Positions 21,546 to 34,465 of a stretch of 64,000 nt of DNA are shown here, in pieces. Below the pieces are notes generated by a model. That model did not search any database. It saw only the letters and a program-made list of their open reading frames with translations, and had not been told where the DNA came from. A program made the position numbers and the translations under genes. Source of the DNA: Ichthyophis bannanicus (taxonomy: Eukaryota > Chordata > Amphibia > Gymnophiona > Ichthyophiidae); the NCBI GenBank assembly GCA_033557465.1, contig JAWIIG010000038.1:1-64000 (forward strand), in the 5' to 3' direction. How positions within the stretch are numbered: position 1 is the first letter of the stretch; every line of letters starts with the position of its first letter.

Positions 21546-23190
21546 GGGGAACCGTGGCTGAGTCTGGCTTCAGATCGCCTGCTCATTATGCCCCTCTCAA
21601 ACAGGAATATGTGGTGCTTGGGAGAAGCTGCCTGTCATTAGGAGAGAAATGGGCAGTTTTATTGGCACTGAATCAAGCTACTGACTGCTTCTCATTGCTG
21701 CTAGCTTGGATGTCCTTGGGGTTTGAATTGTTGGACTTGGCAGGAAAAGTGACACTAATGATATCTCCAGAGCTACTTTGATGACCAGGCTGGGGGAGTA
21801 ATTTTACTGGTTAAAATAGTAGGGGTACTGACCAGATAGGGACCAAATGTTTTTGCACTAATAGACTACAGATTACAGGAACTACACTAGAGACCTGGGA
21901 AGTATTCTCCGTGCATTTTTCTTAGCAAAAAAGGTGCCAGTATTCATATGCAGGGCTCTCTCATTAATATATGAGAACAATAGGTCAATCTTAGTAGGCA
22001 GTGAAAAAGGTACTGGTATTCAAAAAAAAAAATAAATCCCCCATTCTCCTAATTGTTATAATTCAGTTCTTTCTTTACTAGGCCACATCTCCTGTTTTGT
22101 TGCAGAATTAGCTACCATCCTGTTTGCCCTGAAAAGAAACTCTGAACCTACACTAATGCAGCTTACATTTTTGAAAAGCATCCTAAGTATGTAGAAAATA
22201 GTACATTCTATAGTACATTACATCATGGAGCTGTGACGCAAAGACTCCACCTTGATTCCACAATCCTGCAGTCACTGTTCAACATTAAGCAGCTCATTTA
22301 ACATCTCCTTGGTTTTTTTTTTTCTTGAGATTTTAAGTTCTAGGGTAGAAGGCAGAACTTTTAATATAAAAGTAGATACCAAAGAAGCAGCAGAAACTAA
22401 GAACTTGCAGTTGTGATGACTTGGATCTGATCCTTGTAGCCCAGTTGTGTGCTGTGCAGCAAACTGGTTCTGCCCTTACTAGCACAGACCCCTTTGTTTC
22501 CTTCCCTGCTAAGATACAAACGGTGTTACTTATCCCCCACTTTTGGTACAGTGTGAAATCGCCATCAGGCCATGCTACAGTATAACTGTTACAGGGTGAT
22601 TCTGATTTTATGGTGTGGTGTGTACATATTGGCGTTTGTCAACTGCACTGTTGGAACTTCAGGGACACATTTCTTCCTGACAGGATATTGTTTCAGTACA
22701 GGTAAAGGGATATGACGACTTGCCCATTGTTTTGTGACAGGCCACCCAAGAGTTGCCCCCATCCCACTTTTGCTTCAAGTGGAAAAAGCTCTCTGTATAG
22801 AGTGACCTCCACAGATGACTGTAATGCAGATGTCAGTCAGTGGGATACTGGATCAGTGAATTCCACCTTCCTCTTCAGTTCTCCATTTCAGTGAATTTGG
22901 CAGAACGAGAGAAGGGTACATGGGGCATGCAGTGTGCAGAGAGATTGCTGCTCCCCCCCCCACCCTTGCCTGTGCTCTCTCCATGCAGCCTTTTCAGTGA
23001 GCAGAGGCACTATCAGGCATACTTTTCAGAAAGCCACGGGCACTTTTTAAAAATTAAGAATGTCATTAAAATTAAAATCAAAATGGGCTGGCTAACATGG
23101 TACAGCGTCAGGTATAGTCATTTTCAGTGGCATTAAAACAGCAGCTAGACGTAAGCAATACAAGTGACTATATTGGAATCCCGCTGTAGT
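21546..23190. other. no gene seen
   Basis: Unique intron-like sequence. I see no splice-flanked conserved coding segment and no RNA gene. Confidence 0.5.
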
Positions 23191-23194
23191 AATA

Positions 23195-23290
23195 CTGCTA
23201 CTGAGCACTTGTATAGCGTTACCAGTCATACACAGCGCTGTACAGACATGTGCGAGACAGTCCCTGCTCATCGGAGCTTACAATCTAGTC
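23195..23290 (-). mobile_element. L2-type LINE 3' end
   Basis: CTGCTACTGAGCACTTGTA, CACAGCGCTGTACAGACATG and GAGACAGTCCCTGCTCATC are the reversed 3' UTR of the L2 family seen at 38795-38930. Confidence 0.75.
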
Positions 23291-25095
23291 AAGACACATT
23301 CATTCCAGAGCTTTTTTATTTTATTTTTTAAATAATAGTTATTTCCTTTGCAGTCCTTTTGCTTTTAACTGACCTCTTCACTGGAGAGATTTTTCTCTGT
23401 TAGCTGCAACATTCCTGCCAAGTTTCATGGGAGTCCTCTTCCATGCTTCTGCCTGTAGGGAGCGCTGCTGCTGGCGCTGCAGTATTGCGTTTTTAGTCAT
23501 GAGGAGCAGGCATAGGTACCGCGTTTTAGAAAACCGCACACATAACGGTAGTTAATTAATGAGCTGAGCGCCTGCATTCAAATTTTTAGTCATTTAAAAA
23601 GAGGGTTAAGCGCAATTGTCGCCTCGATCACTTCTCTGAAGCTCTGTTACAAATGAGCAGTTAACCTGCAGGCCTTTTTTAAGGGGGTACTTGGTGGTGT
23701 GGAGTTACCAGCACCTTTGCCATTGTCTTGCTCCCCAAGCATTTATAAAAGAGTGCACGTGGAGGGTCCCCTTTGTGGGAGAAGCAGCCTGAACTGTCCA
23801 CTCAATAAAGGTAGAAAAACATGTTTAGTGATTTGAATATGCCTGCTTTGAGAATCGGAATGTGCAGCATCTCTGCTATCTTTGTATTTTACACAATATA
23901 GGAGGAAATGTTGTTTCTACTTCTCTGGTATTGCACTGCAGGCAGAGTCCAGCTTCTTGAGATTTCCAGTTTTTGCCTCAACGTTTTCCGTTTCTAATAC
24001 GTGGTCATTTTTCTGTATTTAGTGAGGTTCCTTCCATATTTTGCATGTCTGACTAAGGTGATGCATTTTGTGAGCACGTAGTTGCTGTGTAGGGATTTGC
24101 AGTAATCTGGCATGTTCTTTTTGTTTTGCGCCGACAAGAGGTGTATTCTAAGGGCTGTTGTAAGCGTTGCAGTGCTGCATTTTCACAGACTCTACAGTTG
24201 GTTGCAGGGGCATTGCTATTGTGGAGGCGGGTCCCCGAGTACTCACCCCGCTCCTTAAGGATGGCCCCGCATGGGAGTACCTGCACCTTTTTTGCTAGGA
24301 AAAAAAAAGCAGGTTATTTGGCATTTATGTATGACTCAGAAGTGGTACAAAAGCTGATGGGAACATTTTATAAAAATATTCGTGTCTTTATATGTAAAAT
24401 CAGGAATACATGTATAATTATATTGGACCACTCCTTTTGAATCTGTGCATCTGATGGCATTTGCAGATCTAACGCATAAACATAGTAAACAAAAAATAAA
24501 GTCATTCTCCTAATAATTTATACTTCTAAATTTAAAAAAAACTTTCTAAACTCAAAAAATAACTAAATACACTTATGCACAAACCTTGCAGTCATTCAAA
24601 TGAGGAAAGAAACTGCAATACTTAGAGAGATTTTAAAATGTCCTTGTCTTTTTATATGCAGAAAGTCCCATATAACAGTCATGATACTTCATAATACTTC
24701 ACATATCAGATCTGACAAATAATTTATTCAGTGTCCTTATCTGTAATGTGCACAAGGCCCATCCTGCAATCTTGGACCTTCAATTCATAATGATGTCCTT
24801 ATCAGTCATGTGTAAAAGTTTTTCATTCAGTGGTCATGGTACTACTTCAACGATCGTGGTACCTCATTGGGTCTTGTTCTGCCGGTGAGGTTGCTTCAGG
24901 GGGTGTCCACTTAGAATCATCACTATTGCACATACAGATCTTCACAGTCCCAGTGTTTTGGCTTGATATATACATCTAAGTAAATTAACCATATCTAAGT
25001 CAATAAGCATCTTATTAATACAACCTTAAAACCGTTGTCTTTTAATATCCTGCACAGATGTGCATTGTAAATTCACATTGCAGTGGTATTGAGAT
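23291..25095. other. no gene seen
   Basis: Unique sequence, AT-rich from 24480 on. No recognisable exon, RNA gene or element boundary. Confidence 0.5.
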
Positions 25096-25099
25096 GTGT

Positions 25100-25740
25100 A
25101 AACATGGAAAATGATGGCAGATAAAGACGTACAGCCCATCCATGAGAATTAAGGTTTTTGCAGTCCTTTCCTTCAGACATCCTCGATACTTGTTCTATGC
25201 CTTCTTGAATGCCAATACAGTTCTTGTCTCCATTACCTCTGCAGGAAAACTGTTCTGCACATCCGCCACCCTTTCCATAAAGAAATATTTCCTCAGATTA
25301 CTCCTGAGTTTATTTACTTTCACCTTCATCCTATGGCACCCCCCTTTCTTCAGGAGCTTCCTTTTGGATGGAAGATGGCCATCTCTTGTAAATTTATACC
25401 ACAGTGTTATTTACATGTTTCTTATATCACTCCTTTCCCACCTTTCCTCCAAAGTATACATACTTAGAACTTTAAAATCTGTTCCCATATGCCTTATGAT
25501 GAAGACAACTGACTATTTTAGTAGCATTCCTTTGGACAGACTGCATCCTGTTTATATCTTTGAAGGTGCAGTTTCCAGAATTGTACACAGTACTCCATAT
25601 GAGACTTATACAAAGGCACTATCATGTCCTTTTTCATACTGGCCATTTCTCTCCCTATGCACACAAGCATCCTTCTGGCTTTTTCCTTTGCCTTTTCTAT
25701 CTGTTTGGTCACTTTAAGATCAGCTGATATAATCACTCAA
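25100..25740 (-). mobile_element. CR1-like LINE 3' part
   Basis: The minus strand codes for DLKVTKQIEKAKEKARRMLV, MKKDMIVPLYKS and MEYCVQFW (about 25735-25600), the CR1 C-terminal region, then LRKYFFMERVADV-like residues near 25300. The sequence is clearly diverged from the CR1 family at 4683 and represents a second subfamily. Confidence 0.72.
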
Positions 25741-26094
25741 AGGCTCGGCTCTTCTTTCATGCACTGAAGTACTTCACCCCCTGTACCGTGCTGCTCTCTT
25801 GAGTTTTTGCAGTCTGAATGCATGACCAGAGCTGGTGCAAAGATATGAGGTTCCCTAGGTGAACTTTCATTCCTACTGCTCTCCCCCACCCCCTCCGCTC
25901 CCACCCCCATTGTCATACTTCAGCACAGCATTTACCAGAGCCTCTGAATACCTGCGTGGTGGTGCTGTGCTCTGGCTAGCTGGTTCCACATTTAGGCAAA
26001 CAAATCTGTGTCGGAGAGGGTGGGACCTGCTGGCCTTGCAGAGTGCAGCACCAGTATGCAGCAATTCAAAGACTCTGGTAAGCGCTGATTGCTA
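25741..26094. other. no gene seen; possible GGCCGGCCC-family fragment
   Basis: CAGAGCTGGTGCAAAGATATG and TTCCCTAGGTGAAC near 25828-25862 faintly recall the repeat ends at 11105. Otherwise unique. Confidence 0.35.
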
Positions 26095-28690
26095 AGAAAA
26101 TAAGATATGCCATACTGGGTCAGACCAAGGTCCATCAAGCCCTGTTTCCAACAGTGGCCAATCTAGGTCACAAGTATCTAGCAGTTTCCCCAAAAGACGC
26201 AAGTTCCACAGTGCTTGTATTGGGGCAAGCAGTGGATATTCTGGGTCCACTTTAATAATGGTTTATGGACCTTTCCTCCAGGAACTTGTCCAAACCTTTT
26301 TTAAACCCGGCTACATTAACAGCTTTTATTTACTACATCCTTCGGTAGCAAATTCCAGAGTTTGATTACATGTTGAGTGAAAAAATATTTTCTCTTATTA
26401 GTCTTAAATAGGTTAAAATACTGTATCTACGTTTACCTGTTCCACTCCATTCATTAATTTATAGACTTCCATCATATCTCCCCTCAGCCGTCTCTTTTCC
26501 AGCTTAAAGAGCCCTAACCTTTTTAGCCTTTCTTCATAGGAGTATCCTTCCATCCCCTTTACCATTTTGGTGGCTCTTCTCTGTACCTTTTCTAATAACG
26601 CTATATCCTTTTTAAGATACGGCGACCAGAATTGCACACAATATTCAAGGTGCGGTCTCACCATGGAACGATACAGAGGCATTATAATATCCTTTGTTTT
26701 ATTTTCAATTCCTTTCCTTATGATACCTAGCATTCTATTTGCTCTCTAGCCGCCGCTGCACACTGGGTGGAGGATTTTAAGATGTTATCCATGAAGACGC
26801 CTAAATCTTTTTCCTGGGTGGTGGTTCCTAATGTGGAACCTTGCATCGTGTAACCATAGTTTTGGTTTGTTCTTTCCTAGGTGCATAATTTTGCACTTGT
26901 CCACATTAAATTTCATCTGCCATTTTGATGCCCAGTCTTCCAATTTATCAAGATTCTCTTGCAATTTTCCACAATCCTCATGGATTTTAACAACTTGAAA
27001 TAGTTTCGTGTCATCTGCAGATTTGATAACCTCACTCGTTATTCCCATTTCCAGGTCATTTATGAATATATTAAAAAGCAGCGGACCCAGCACAGATCCC
27101 TGGGGTACTCCACTATTCACCTTTCTCCATTGGGAAAATTGGCCATTTAGCCCTACCCTCTGCTTTCTATCTTTTAACCAGTTCCTGATCCGCAATAGTA
27201 CAATGCCTCCTATCCCATGACTTTTTAATTTTGTCAAAAGTCTCTGATGAGGGACCTTGTCAAAGGCTTTCTGAAAGTCCAGATACACTATATCAGCTGA
27301 CTCACCTTTGTCTACCTGTTTGTTCACACTTTCAAAAAAACATAATAGATTAGTAAGACAAGACCTTCCTTGGCTGAAGCAATATTGGCTGTCTCCATTA
27401 AGCCATGACTATCTACATGATCAGTAATTTTTGTTATTTATGATTGTTTCTACCATTTTTCCTGGTACTGATGTCAGGCTCCCTGGTCTGTAGTTTTCCA
27501 GATCACCCTGGAACCCTTTTTAAAAATTGGAATTACATTGGCCATCCTCCAATCTTCAGGTATTACAGATGATTTTAATGATAGTTCACAGATTAGTAAT
27601 AGGAGGTCTTCAATCTCATATTTCAGTTTTCAACACCCTCGGATGTATACCATCTGGTCCAGGTGATTTGCCACTCTTCAGTTTATCAAATAGTTGTAAT
27701 ACATCTTCCCGGTGTATCGATATTTCTTTAATTTGTTCCACAGCATTCAATCATGGGTAGCATTCCTACATCTTCCTCAGTAAAGGCTGAAGCAAAGAAT
27801 TCATTCAGTCTCACCGCTATGGCCTTGTTCCCTCTTAGTGCCCCTTTTAATCCTCTATCATTTAATGGTCTAACTGACTCTCTCACAGGTTTTTTGATAC
27901 AAATGTACTTGAAAAAGTCTTTATTATATGTTTTTCCTTCCACAGCAAGCTTCTTCTCAAATTCTCTCTTTGCCTGCCTTATCAATGCCTTGCATCTAAC
28001 TTTCCAGTGCTTGTGTTTCCAGTTTTCATCATTGGGCTCCTTTTTCCATTTCCTAAAAGATGCTTTTTTTGACAACAATAGCCTCTCTGACCTCACCTTT
28101 AAACCATGCTGGCAGTTTTTTTTACTTCCTTCCACTTTTCTTAAAGCGCGGAATACAGCCGGTCTGGGCTTCCAAGATAATATTTTAAACAATACCCAAG
28201 CTTGATGTAAATCTTTAACCTTTGCAACTGCTCCTTGTAGTTTTTTCTTAACTATTTTCCTCATTTATCATAGTCTCCTTTTTGAAAGTTAAAAGGTAGT
28301 ACTATGGATTTCCTTATCGCCCTTCTTTCATTTATTAAATCAAACACAATCATGCTATGATTACTATTGCCAAGTGACCCCAACACCCTTATCTCTTGCC
28401 CCAGATCTGGTGTTCCACTAAGGGCTAGGTCCAAAATAGCTTCCCCTCTGGTCGGTACATGAACCAGCTGCTCCAAGAAGTATTTATTTATTTCATCTAG
28501 AAACTTTATTTCTCTAGCATGTCCTGCCGTGACACTGACCCATTCGATACCGGGGTAATTTATATCACCCATTATTATTACTGTGTTGTAATTTCTGTTA
28601 GCTTCCCTGATTTCTTTGAGCATTTCATCATCCATTTGTTCATTTGTTTTCTTGTCATCGCTGCTGCTGCAGGCTCTAGAGAGGTGTGAC
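26095..28690 (-). mobile_element. CR1-clade LINE, longest copy in the window
   Basis: Reading right to left: the endonuclease carboxyl part (VIIMGDINYPGIEW, about 28590), a basic linker (KVRCKALIRQAKREFEKK), the RT and the CR1 3' UTR ending at about 26097. It is 5'-truncated within the endonuclease. To its right (28691-28770) lies a fragment of the GGCCGGCCC repeat. It provides the reference for the nonsense sites in the plus-strand copy at 4683. Confidence 0.85.
26413..28680 (-). pseudogene. CR1 ORF2 remnant (endonuclease end, RT, C-terminus)
   Basis: Blocks in order on the minus strand: endonuclease end at 28680-28265 with GDINYPGIEW and LGNSNHSMIVFDL; linker at 28264-27730; RT at 27327-26785 with [33 protein letters not shown] and the catalytic S-ADD; C-terminus at 26733-26413 with MLGIIRKGIENKTKDIIMPLY and EYCVQFWSPYLKKD. 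Frames change at about 28262 (one A lost in an A-run), near 27730 and around 26790, so it is dead. KSADD replaces KFADD at the active site. Confidence 0.82.
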
Positions 28691-28769
28691 AGAGGTGGTA
28701 ATAGTAGGAATGGGTCACTCTCCAAAGCTTGGTACTTTAGGTGACCACTTAGTTTGCCTAATGGTAGCC

Positions 28770-29105
28770 CTGGCCCTGTGCATGACCTTTTCATTTTTTT
28801 AGCGTTAAATAGTAGCTGCCACATTTTGAACCATTCTTCAAGCTTCGCTAGATCCCTCTTCATGTTACCCACATCTTCCAGTATATCTACTCTGGTGCAG
28901 ATTTTGTTATCATCCACAAAGAGGCATACTTTTCCCAACAGAGCTTCTGCAATATCGCTTATATAAATGTTAAAAAGAACAGGACCAAGGACTGATCCCT
29001 TTGGAAAGCCATTTTTAACGCCCATATCTTCAGAGTAAACTCAGTTTATTACTACCCTCTGGTGCCTCTCACTCAACTAGTTTCTTAGTCAGCCAGTCAT
29101 TTGCG
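28770..29105 (-). mobile_element. second CR1-like LINE fragment (RT)
   Basis: The minus strand gives GSVLGPVLFNIYISDIAEAL, then LFVDDNKICTRV and LAKLEEWFKMWQLLFNAKK, an RT palm with VDD in place of ADD. Its wording differs from the neighbouring CR1, so it is another subfamily. It is broken at about 28775 by the GGCCGGCCC repeat fragment. Confidence 0.72.
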
Positions 29106-29324
29106 GGTCCATCTCGAGGGCGTCACCAGTAGTGGCATTTAAAATTGGCATGTACATGTCTGCTATTTACTGTATTTGCCATCACGGTGACACCAAACGT
29201 TCTCACGAGTGGGTGAAACTGTGTGCATGTAGGCTGTGTTCATAAACACATTTATTGTGTCATAAAACTGCATAGTTGTATTACCAGCTCTAATGGTCCT
29301 GTGTCATTCACATTACTATGCTGA

Positions 29325-29515
29325 TGTTTAGAGCAGAGGGTTAAGAGCTAGGGAAGCCTCATCCAAATCCCATTGCCCGCTCGTTGTGATTTTGGGCAAG
29401 TCACTTAACTCTCCATTGCTTCAAGAGATTTAGACTGTAAGCCCTCTGGGGACAAGAAAATACCTACAGTACCTGATTGTAACTCACCTTGAACTCTGAG
29501 ATTGGCGTGAGCTAA
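29325..29515 (+). mobile_element. CORE-type SINE, diverged
   Basis: A degenerate tRNA-like head (GGTTAAGAGCTAGG, CATCCAAATCCCA) is followed by TTTGGGCAAGTCACTTAACTC, AGACTGTAAGCCCTCTGGGG and a TAACTCACCTTGAA tail. The order is the same as at 54724-54996. Confidence 0.65.
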
Positions 29516-30334
29516 ATCCATTTTGCCAATTACTATACAAGGCACACAAGCTCCGTTCATGTGGAATAGCTAGCACTACATTGTGGCTGAAGGTCATTGA
29601 ACCTTTGAGCTGTGTAGATTGGAGCAATTCAGAGGCAACCTTGAAATCATGCTGACATAAATAGAAATTGTAGTGTTTTGTGCTCATTTCTTTAAAGAGG
29701 TGTTGCTTTCAAAAATCACTTGACTGTACATTTAGTTGGGATATTGTGTGTTTTTTATATGGAATGAAGATAAGAACTCTACAGGTTTCTGTAGCTGACC
29801 TTTCTCTTTCTGAGATTTGATTTTCAACACCTTAGGCTGTCATTGTCTTCATTTCTCATTAATTAATTAATTAATTAATTTCATTTTTAGGTAACGTGCT
29901 GCTTGCTCCTCCTTTTCTACATAATCGCCCTTTGACTTTCCTTCCACCTACTCCTAACGCCACTGAAAGATGCTCCCATACCTCTTTCTATAATATCTGT
30001 GGAGTAAGAGGCACTTGTGAGTGGGAGGGAAATAATTAGAATCAAATGAGCTTGTGTAAAGGTCGCACATGGAAACAAAAGAAGCTGAAAGAGACGTTCC
30101 TGAAAGCAAATCAATCACTGCTTCGTGCTTTTTCAGCTAAAACAGCAGTACTAGGCACAGTCTCCAAAATATCAGCTTTTTTTGTGTATTGCTCTCTCTT
30201 TGCTTCCATTTCATAAGGTCTTTCTCTCCTGCTGTTCTCTTTTCTGTTTTCACATTGCCTTTTCGAATAAAAGTAATGCACCTCTTGTTTCAGAGGCAGC
30301 TCCTTATTTTTAAAAAGTCTCCTTACGCGAGTCT
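29516..30334. other. no gene seen; (TTAA)n at 29858-29880
   Basis: Unique sequence with an ATTA/TTAA simple repeat. No coding signal. Confidence 0.5.
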
Positions 30335-30838
30335 GTCATTTTATTCATGTTATTAATATTCATCTCTCAGTTCACTACAACTCTCTCCTTAAGCAACAAC
30401 ATTCATTCTTTTGGCTTCAGGTACCATCTTTATGCTTATGACACCTACATTTGGCTCTCAACCCTGGATCTTTTCCACGTCCTCTGGGCTAGACCCAAGA
30501 CTCTTACTGCCTTTTGGACATCTGCCGGGTGTCTTTGCTGCCTCAAAAACAACCCATCTGAAATGGAATAATCTTCTTCCTTCTCCATCACCGTGTACCT
30601 CGCTAGCCTTCCAGTTTAATAGGTCTCTCACAGAGTCAAATTTTGAATACCTCTTGCTTCTTCATACACCTTGTCAAACGTTTGTACACATCCACCAGTA
30701 TTTTCCCATTTTTTTTTAACAGAAAGGAATTCTACTTCTTTCTCTTAAACTCCATCCAGAATACAATGTGTCATCTTTGTCTGCGTACTTCAGTCTCATT
30801 CCTTAGTCGGTCCCTTCCATGTTAAAGTTATGTTGCTT
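30335..30838 (+). mobile_element. L2-type LINE RT fragment
   Basis: The translation shows SNNIHSFGFRYHLYAYDT (about 30390-30445), which matches the L2 palm, with YADDT changed to YAYDT. Degenerate downstream codons shift frame near 30520. It stops abruptly where the Penelope-like element begins (TSD at 30839-30852). Confidence 0.65.
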
Positions 30839-31439
30839 GGATTTAAAGAAAACTATACAAATCCAAAAAACCAAAGGTTGCAACCACTTAAATATCACCC
30901 CCAAAACAGATCAGACCAAAACTATGAGCTAGATGCAAAGTTTTGTCAGAATGTTTGTTTTGAAAGAGGATAAAATCTCTCAGAAAACAAACTCTCTTCC
31001 TTTTTAATATTTTTAAAGTGGTACTAAAACCACAAAAACAGTGTAAAGTGCTCAACACAAATTATGTGCAAAACACAAAACGTGAAAAGTAAAAAGATAG
31101 GTACTTATCCACTCATGTAATTAATCTTTCTGTCTTATAACAGTCAGTAATCTTTGTGAGCCGAAAGAAGCTGATCCATTTGGATGTGGACACAGTATTG
31201 CACTTCAAACCCCAATACATGAATATGAGCTTTGCTTCAGATGCTGCATAAAGGGGCTTCTTGCGCACCTGGCATCAAACTGAAATGTCCCATATAGCAA
31301 AAAGCTCTTCTATAAAAGTACCTGCTATGGCATGTGATGTGATATAAAAAAGACAAGCAAAATCATTGGCTAATGTTAAAAGCTGACAGCTGATTGGATC
31401 CAGAACAAATCTAATTCATAGGAGGCTCCACCAATAAAG

Positions 31440-31560
31440 TTTGAGATTTATTTATTTATTTTATTCAATCAGTTTTATATACCACCTTATCCTTCAATCA
31501 AAGTGGTTCACAATATAACTTCTCATCGTACATAACAACATATGGGTCGGGGAGGGGTGG
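31440..31560 (-). mobile_element. L2-type tail inside the Penelope element
   Basis: TTATTTATTTTATTCAATC and TATATACCACCTTATCCTTC, then CAAAGTGGTTCACAATAT, are a reversed L2 3' end. Confidence 0.65.
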
Positions 31561-31676
31561 AGTGTAAGATTATATACAGGTGTACAAACTATTTACAGCT
31601 CGCTCTTATATTGTTTTGTGTGTGTGTGTGTGTGTGTGTGGTCCGTGGCCTATGGTTATCTAGTAGGCAGTTTTAT

Positions 31677-33816
31677 CTACTTCGTGCAGTGGGTTATGTT
31701 ACTTAATCCCTTAGGTGTCACAGTCTGCAGTTTAAATATCCACGATTGTTCCAACAATTGCAGACAAGACTCATGATCACCGCCAAGTAGATCTTGTGGG
31801 ACGCGATCAATTGCTCCCCACTTCAAATCGAAAAAAGAGTGATTTAATTCAAATGCAGTGAGAAACAATCAGGGAAGATAATGTCTTAGTGTTGATCCCA
31901 GACCTATGTTCTTTCTTTCTTTATCTTTATTAAACACTTGATATACTGCCCTAGTGGACAATGCCTCAGAGCGGTTTACAATATCTATATAATTTAAAAG
32001 AAAAATGAAAGGAACGCCAGAGTTTTGACAGGACAGAAGAGGACAGAAATCAGAGAAGGTCTAGAGGGTGTCTCAGGTCAAATGATATTTGAGAGGGCGA
32101 ATGGTCCGGCCAACATAATTAAGTTAGCAAAGACAAATCAAAATATAGATAACAAACACCGAGGTGCAAGTTGTGTTCCAACGAGCATATTATACCTTCC
32201 TCAAAATGGGATCAATCCAGAAAGGAACAAAGTTGTTTCACAAAATTGACAATGGGTGCATTGAAAATGGCCAACAGTAGAAAGCGAGGTAGCAATGCGG
32301 TCATTAATGCTAGTTGCTGGTACTACTTGATCTCTGATATTACGGCCCCGATTTATAAGCTATTGTTACATCCTTTTGAAAGCAAGGATGGATAGATAAA
32401 ATATGCCACTGTTTTTTAAGGAGCACTGTTATTTTTGCCGCATTAGCCATAAAAGAAAGAATCCCCACTATCTTACCTAGCAGTCGGGGGAATTATGGTC
32501 AGAGATTTGATCTGTCACAGAAGTCCTGTGGTCACAAAATAACTAGTCACGATGAAAATATCTTGCCCATTTATATGCCCGAGTTATAACTTTAATAGGA
32601 TATCCTCTTGATAGAAACCTTTGACACAAGTCCTTTACATGAACTTTGAAGTCATTCACAGTAGAGAAGATAGGTCTTAAACGCAAAAATTACCCCAATG
32701 GAAGGCTCCTCCTCAAAGGGCCAGGATGGTAGCTATGAAAACTAAGTAGACTGTTCTGTTGAACAGGTTTTTGAAACAGAGTAGTATGAAAATTGCTCTG
32801 ATCGTTAAATACTACCACATCCAAAAATTCTGTATGATGGTAGTCAAAGTTGGCAGTAAATTGTATGTTTGGTTTGACTGTGTTGATCCAATTCAAGAAT
32901 AATTCAAGATCTGTAATTGATCCTTCCCATAAAAGGTAAATATCATCCAAAAATCGTACCCATATAGGAATGTAAGCATACCAATGAGAGGGATAAATGA
33001 AAGATGTTTTGAAGTCAGCCATGTAGATGGTTGCCACTGCTGGGCTACCATTGCCCCCATGGCGATACCAAACACCTGGAGAAAAAATTAGGTATTGTAC
33101 AAAATATAATTCTTAATTAGTACTATTTCAAGTAATTGCAAGACAAAAGACTTTGGCAATCACTGTGGAAGCTCCATAGTGACAAGGCTTCAATTTGGTG
33201 ACTTATTAGTATACAATGAAATAACATCCATTGTGACTAATAAATATGATTCAAACTACTACAAAAGGATTCGATAAGAGTGATAAAATGGAAAGTATCT
33301 CGAATGAATGATCGTACTTGTTTAGCTGTTTTTTTTTATTTTTATTTTTTTAAATCATGGCCAGGAGGAGATGTTAGAGACTTGTGGATATTGGGGATCA
33401 TATATATCACTGGTATTCTAGGATGAGGTTTGTCCGTAAATGAATATTCTTTTTTTTGATTATCCATCCTGCCAAAAAGGCACCCTCCAAAAGTTCCTTA
33501 ATCTCTGAAGAATGGAGGTTGGGTATTGATTTAATTGATAATATTTAGTATCATTCAATTGCAATAAAAGATCTTGATGGTAAGTAGCTCTGTCTTGCAC
33601 AAAAGTAGCACCCCCCTTATCAGCATTACGTATCATTATATCAGTCATTGAACTGAGTTCATTCAGCACTCTACGTTCTTCAGAAGAGATACTGGAATAC
33701 AATCTAGTATATATTTGTTCCAAATTGTCCAGTTCAGTCAGAATTAATCTTCGGTATGTGAAAATCGTAGGATCTGAGGCCCCCAGTGGAATCCAACTGG
33801 ACGGGTTCTTGACCAC
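31677..33816 (-). pseudogene. Penelope RT and GIY-YIG endonuclease remnant
   Basis: From the right: RT amino part at 33816-33460 (DIMIRNADKGGATFVQDR, PTSILQRL); palm at about 33075-32690 with MGAM near 33055, YMADFKTSFIYPSHWY, the catalytic WVRFLDDIYLLWEGS, FTANFDYHHTEFLDVVVF, and FQKPVQQNSLLSFHSYHPG; and a carboxyl endonuclease end at 31868-31677 (AIDRVPQDLLGG, EQSWIFKLQTVTPKGLS). The central part (33460-33080) and the connecting segments are frameshifted. The FLDD catalytic pair is intact, but the gene is not. Confidence 0.82.
31915..32000 (-). mobile_element. second L2-type tail inside the Penelope element
   Basis: TTTATTAAACACTTGATATA, CTGCCCTAGTGGACAATGCC and CAGAGCGGTTTACAATAT form a reversed L2 3' end. 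Its inner boundary is uncertain. Confidence 0.6.
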
Positions 33817-34117
33817 CGAATCGTCAGCAGTGGTTGGTCTATCAGCAAAGTATTGAATGACTTGTAATTTGTGATTTTATTACCACTTTAAAGATATGAA
33901 AAGGAAGAGTTTGTTCTTTGAGAGATTTTATCCCCTTTCAAAACAAACAGTCTGACAAAAAATTGCATCTAGCTCATAGTTTTGATCTGACCTTTTTTCG
34001 TGTGGATTTAAAGAAAAGCAGTAGTGTTTTTTTTTTTTTTTTGTAAAAGGAAGCATTCATCGTATTTGAAGGTGGCAGCATAGGCAGTGGAATGGGATGG
34101 GCCACAGGGGTCATGGC

Positions 34118-34465
34118 CACTGTTCCCTCTAAGCTGTGCGCGTGTGCGTGCGCACACACCTCGCCGAGCGAGCGCACATACTTTACAACAGAGCGCACAA
34201 AAATTACGGTTCTGATTCTGATAGAAAACAACACAGACGTCTTAAAATTTAAAAGTTGTTGTGCATTTATGGTTTTCACAAGTTCTACAATATTTTCTAG
34301 TGCAATCAATGTGGTGTACATACTGTATTCTGCTGTGTAGTCAAATTTTAAAGTATATAACTCCGAGTGTCATTATGTGGCGCACAAAAATTTAACCTTC
34401 CTTCAAAAGCTGCACAGCTGATATTTTATGCACACACAGCCTACAGAAAATTAGAGGGAACATTG
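34118..34465. mobile_element. 348-bp hAT-like MITE with perfect 8-bp TSD
   Basis: TIRs CACTGTTCCCTCTAA and, reversed at the other end, CAATGTTCCCTCTAA. The TSD GTCATGGC is at 34110-34117 and 34466-34473. GTGTGCGTGCGCACACAC follows the left TIR, and GCGCACAAAAAT occurs twice, near 34190 and 34380. There is no transposase; it depends on one elsewhere. Confidence 0.85.

Larger units (their letters stand above)
30853..34003 (-). mobile_element. Penelope-like element with 14-bp TSD
   Basis: GGATTTAAAGAAAA at 30839-30852 and 34004-34017 is a perfect TSD. About 130 bp near each end are inverted repeats of each other (30908-31036 and 33867-33993, sharing CAAAACTATGAGCTAGATGC). Between them the minus strand carries a Penelope-type RT and the end of a GIY-YIG endonuclease. 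Two L2-type tails sit inside (31440-31560, 31915-32000), and a (GT)n run is at 31617-31640. Inverted end copies are known for this class. Confidence 0.85.
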
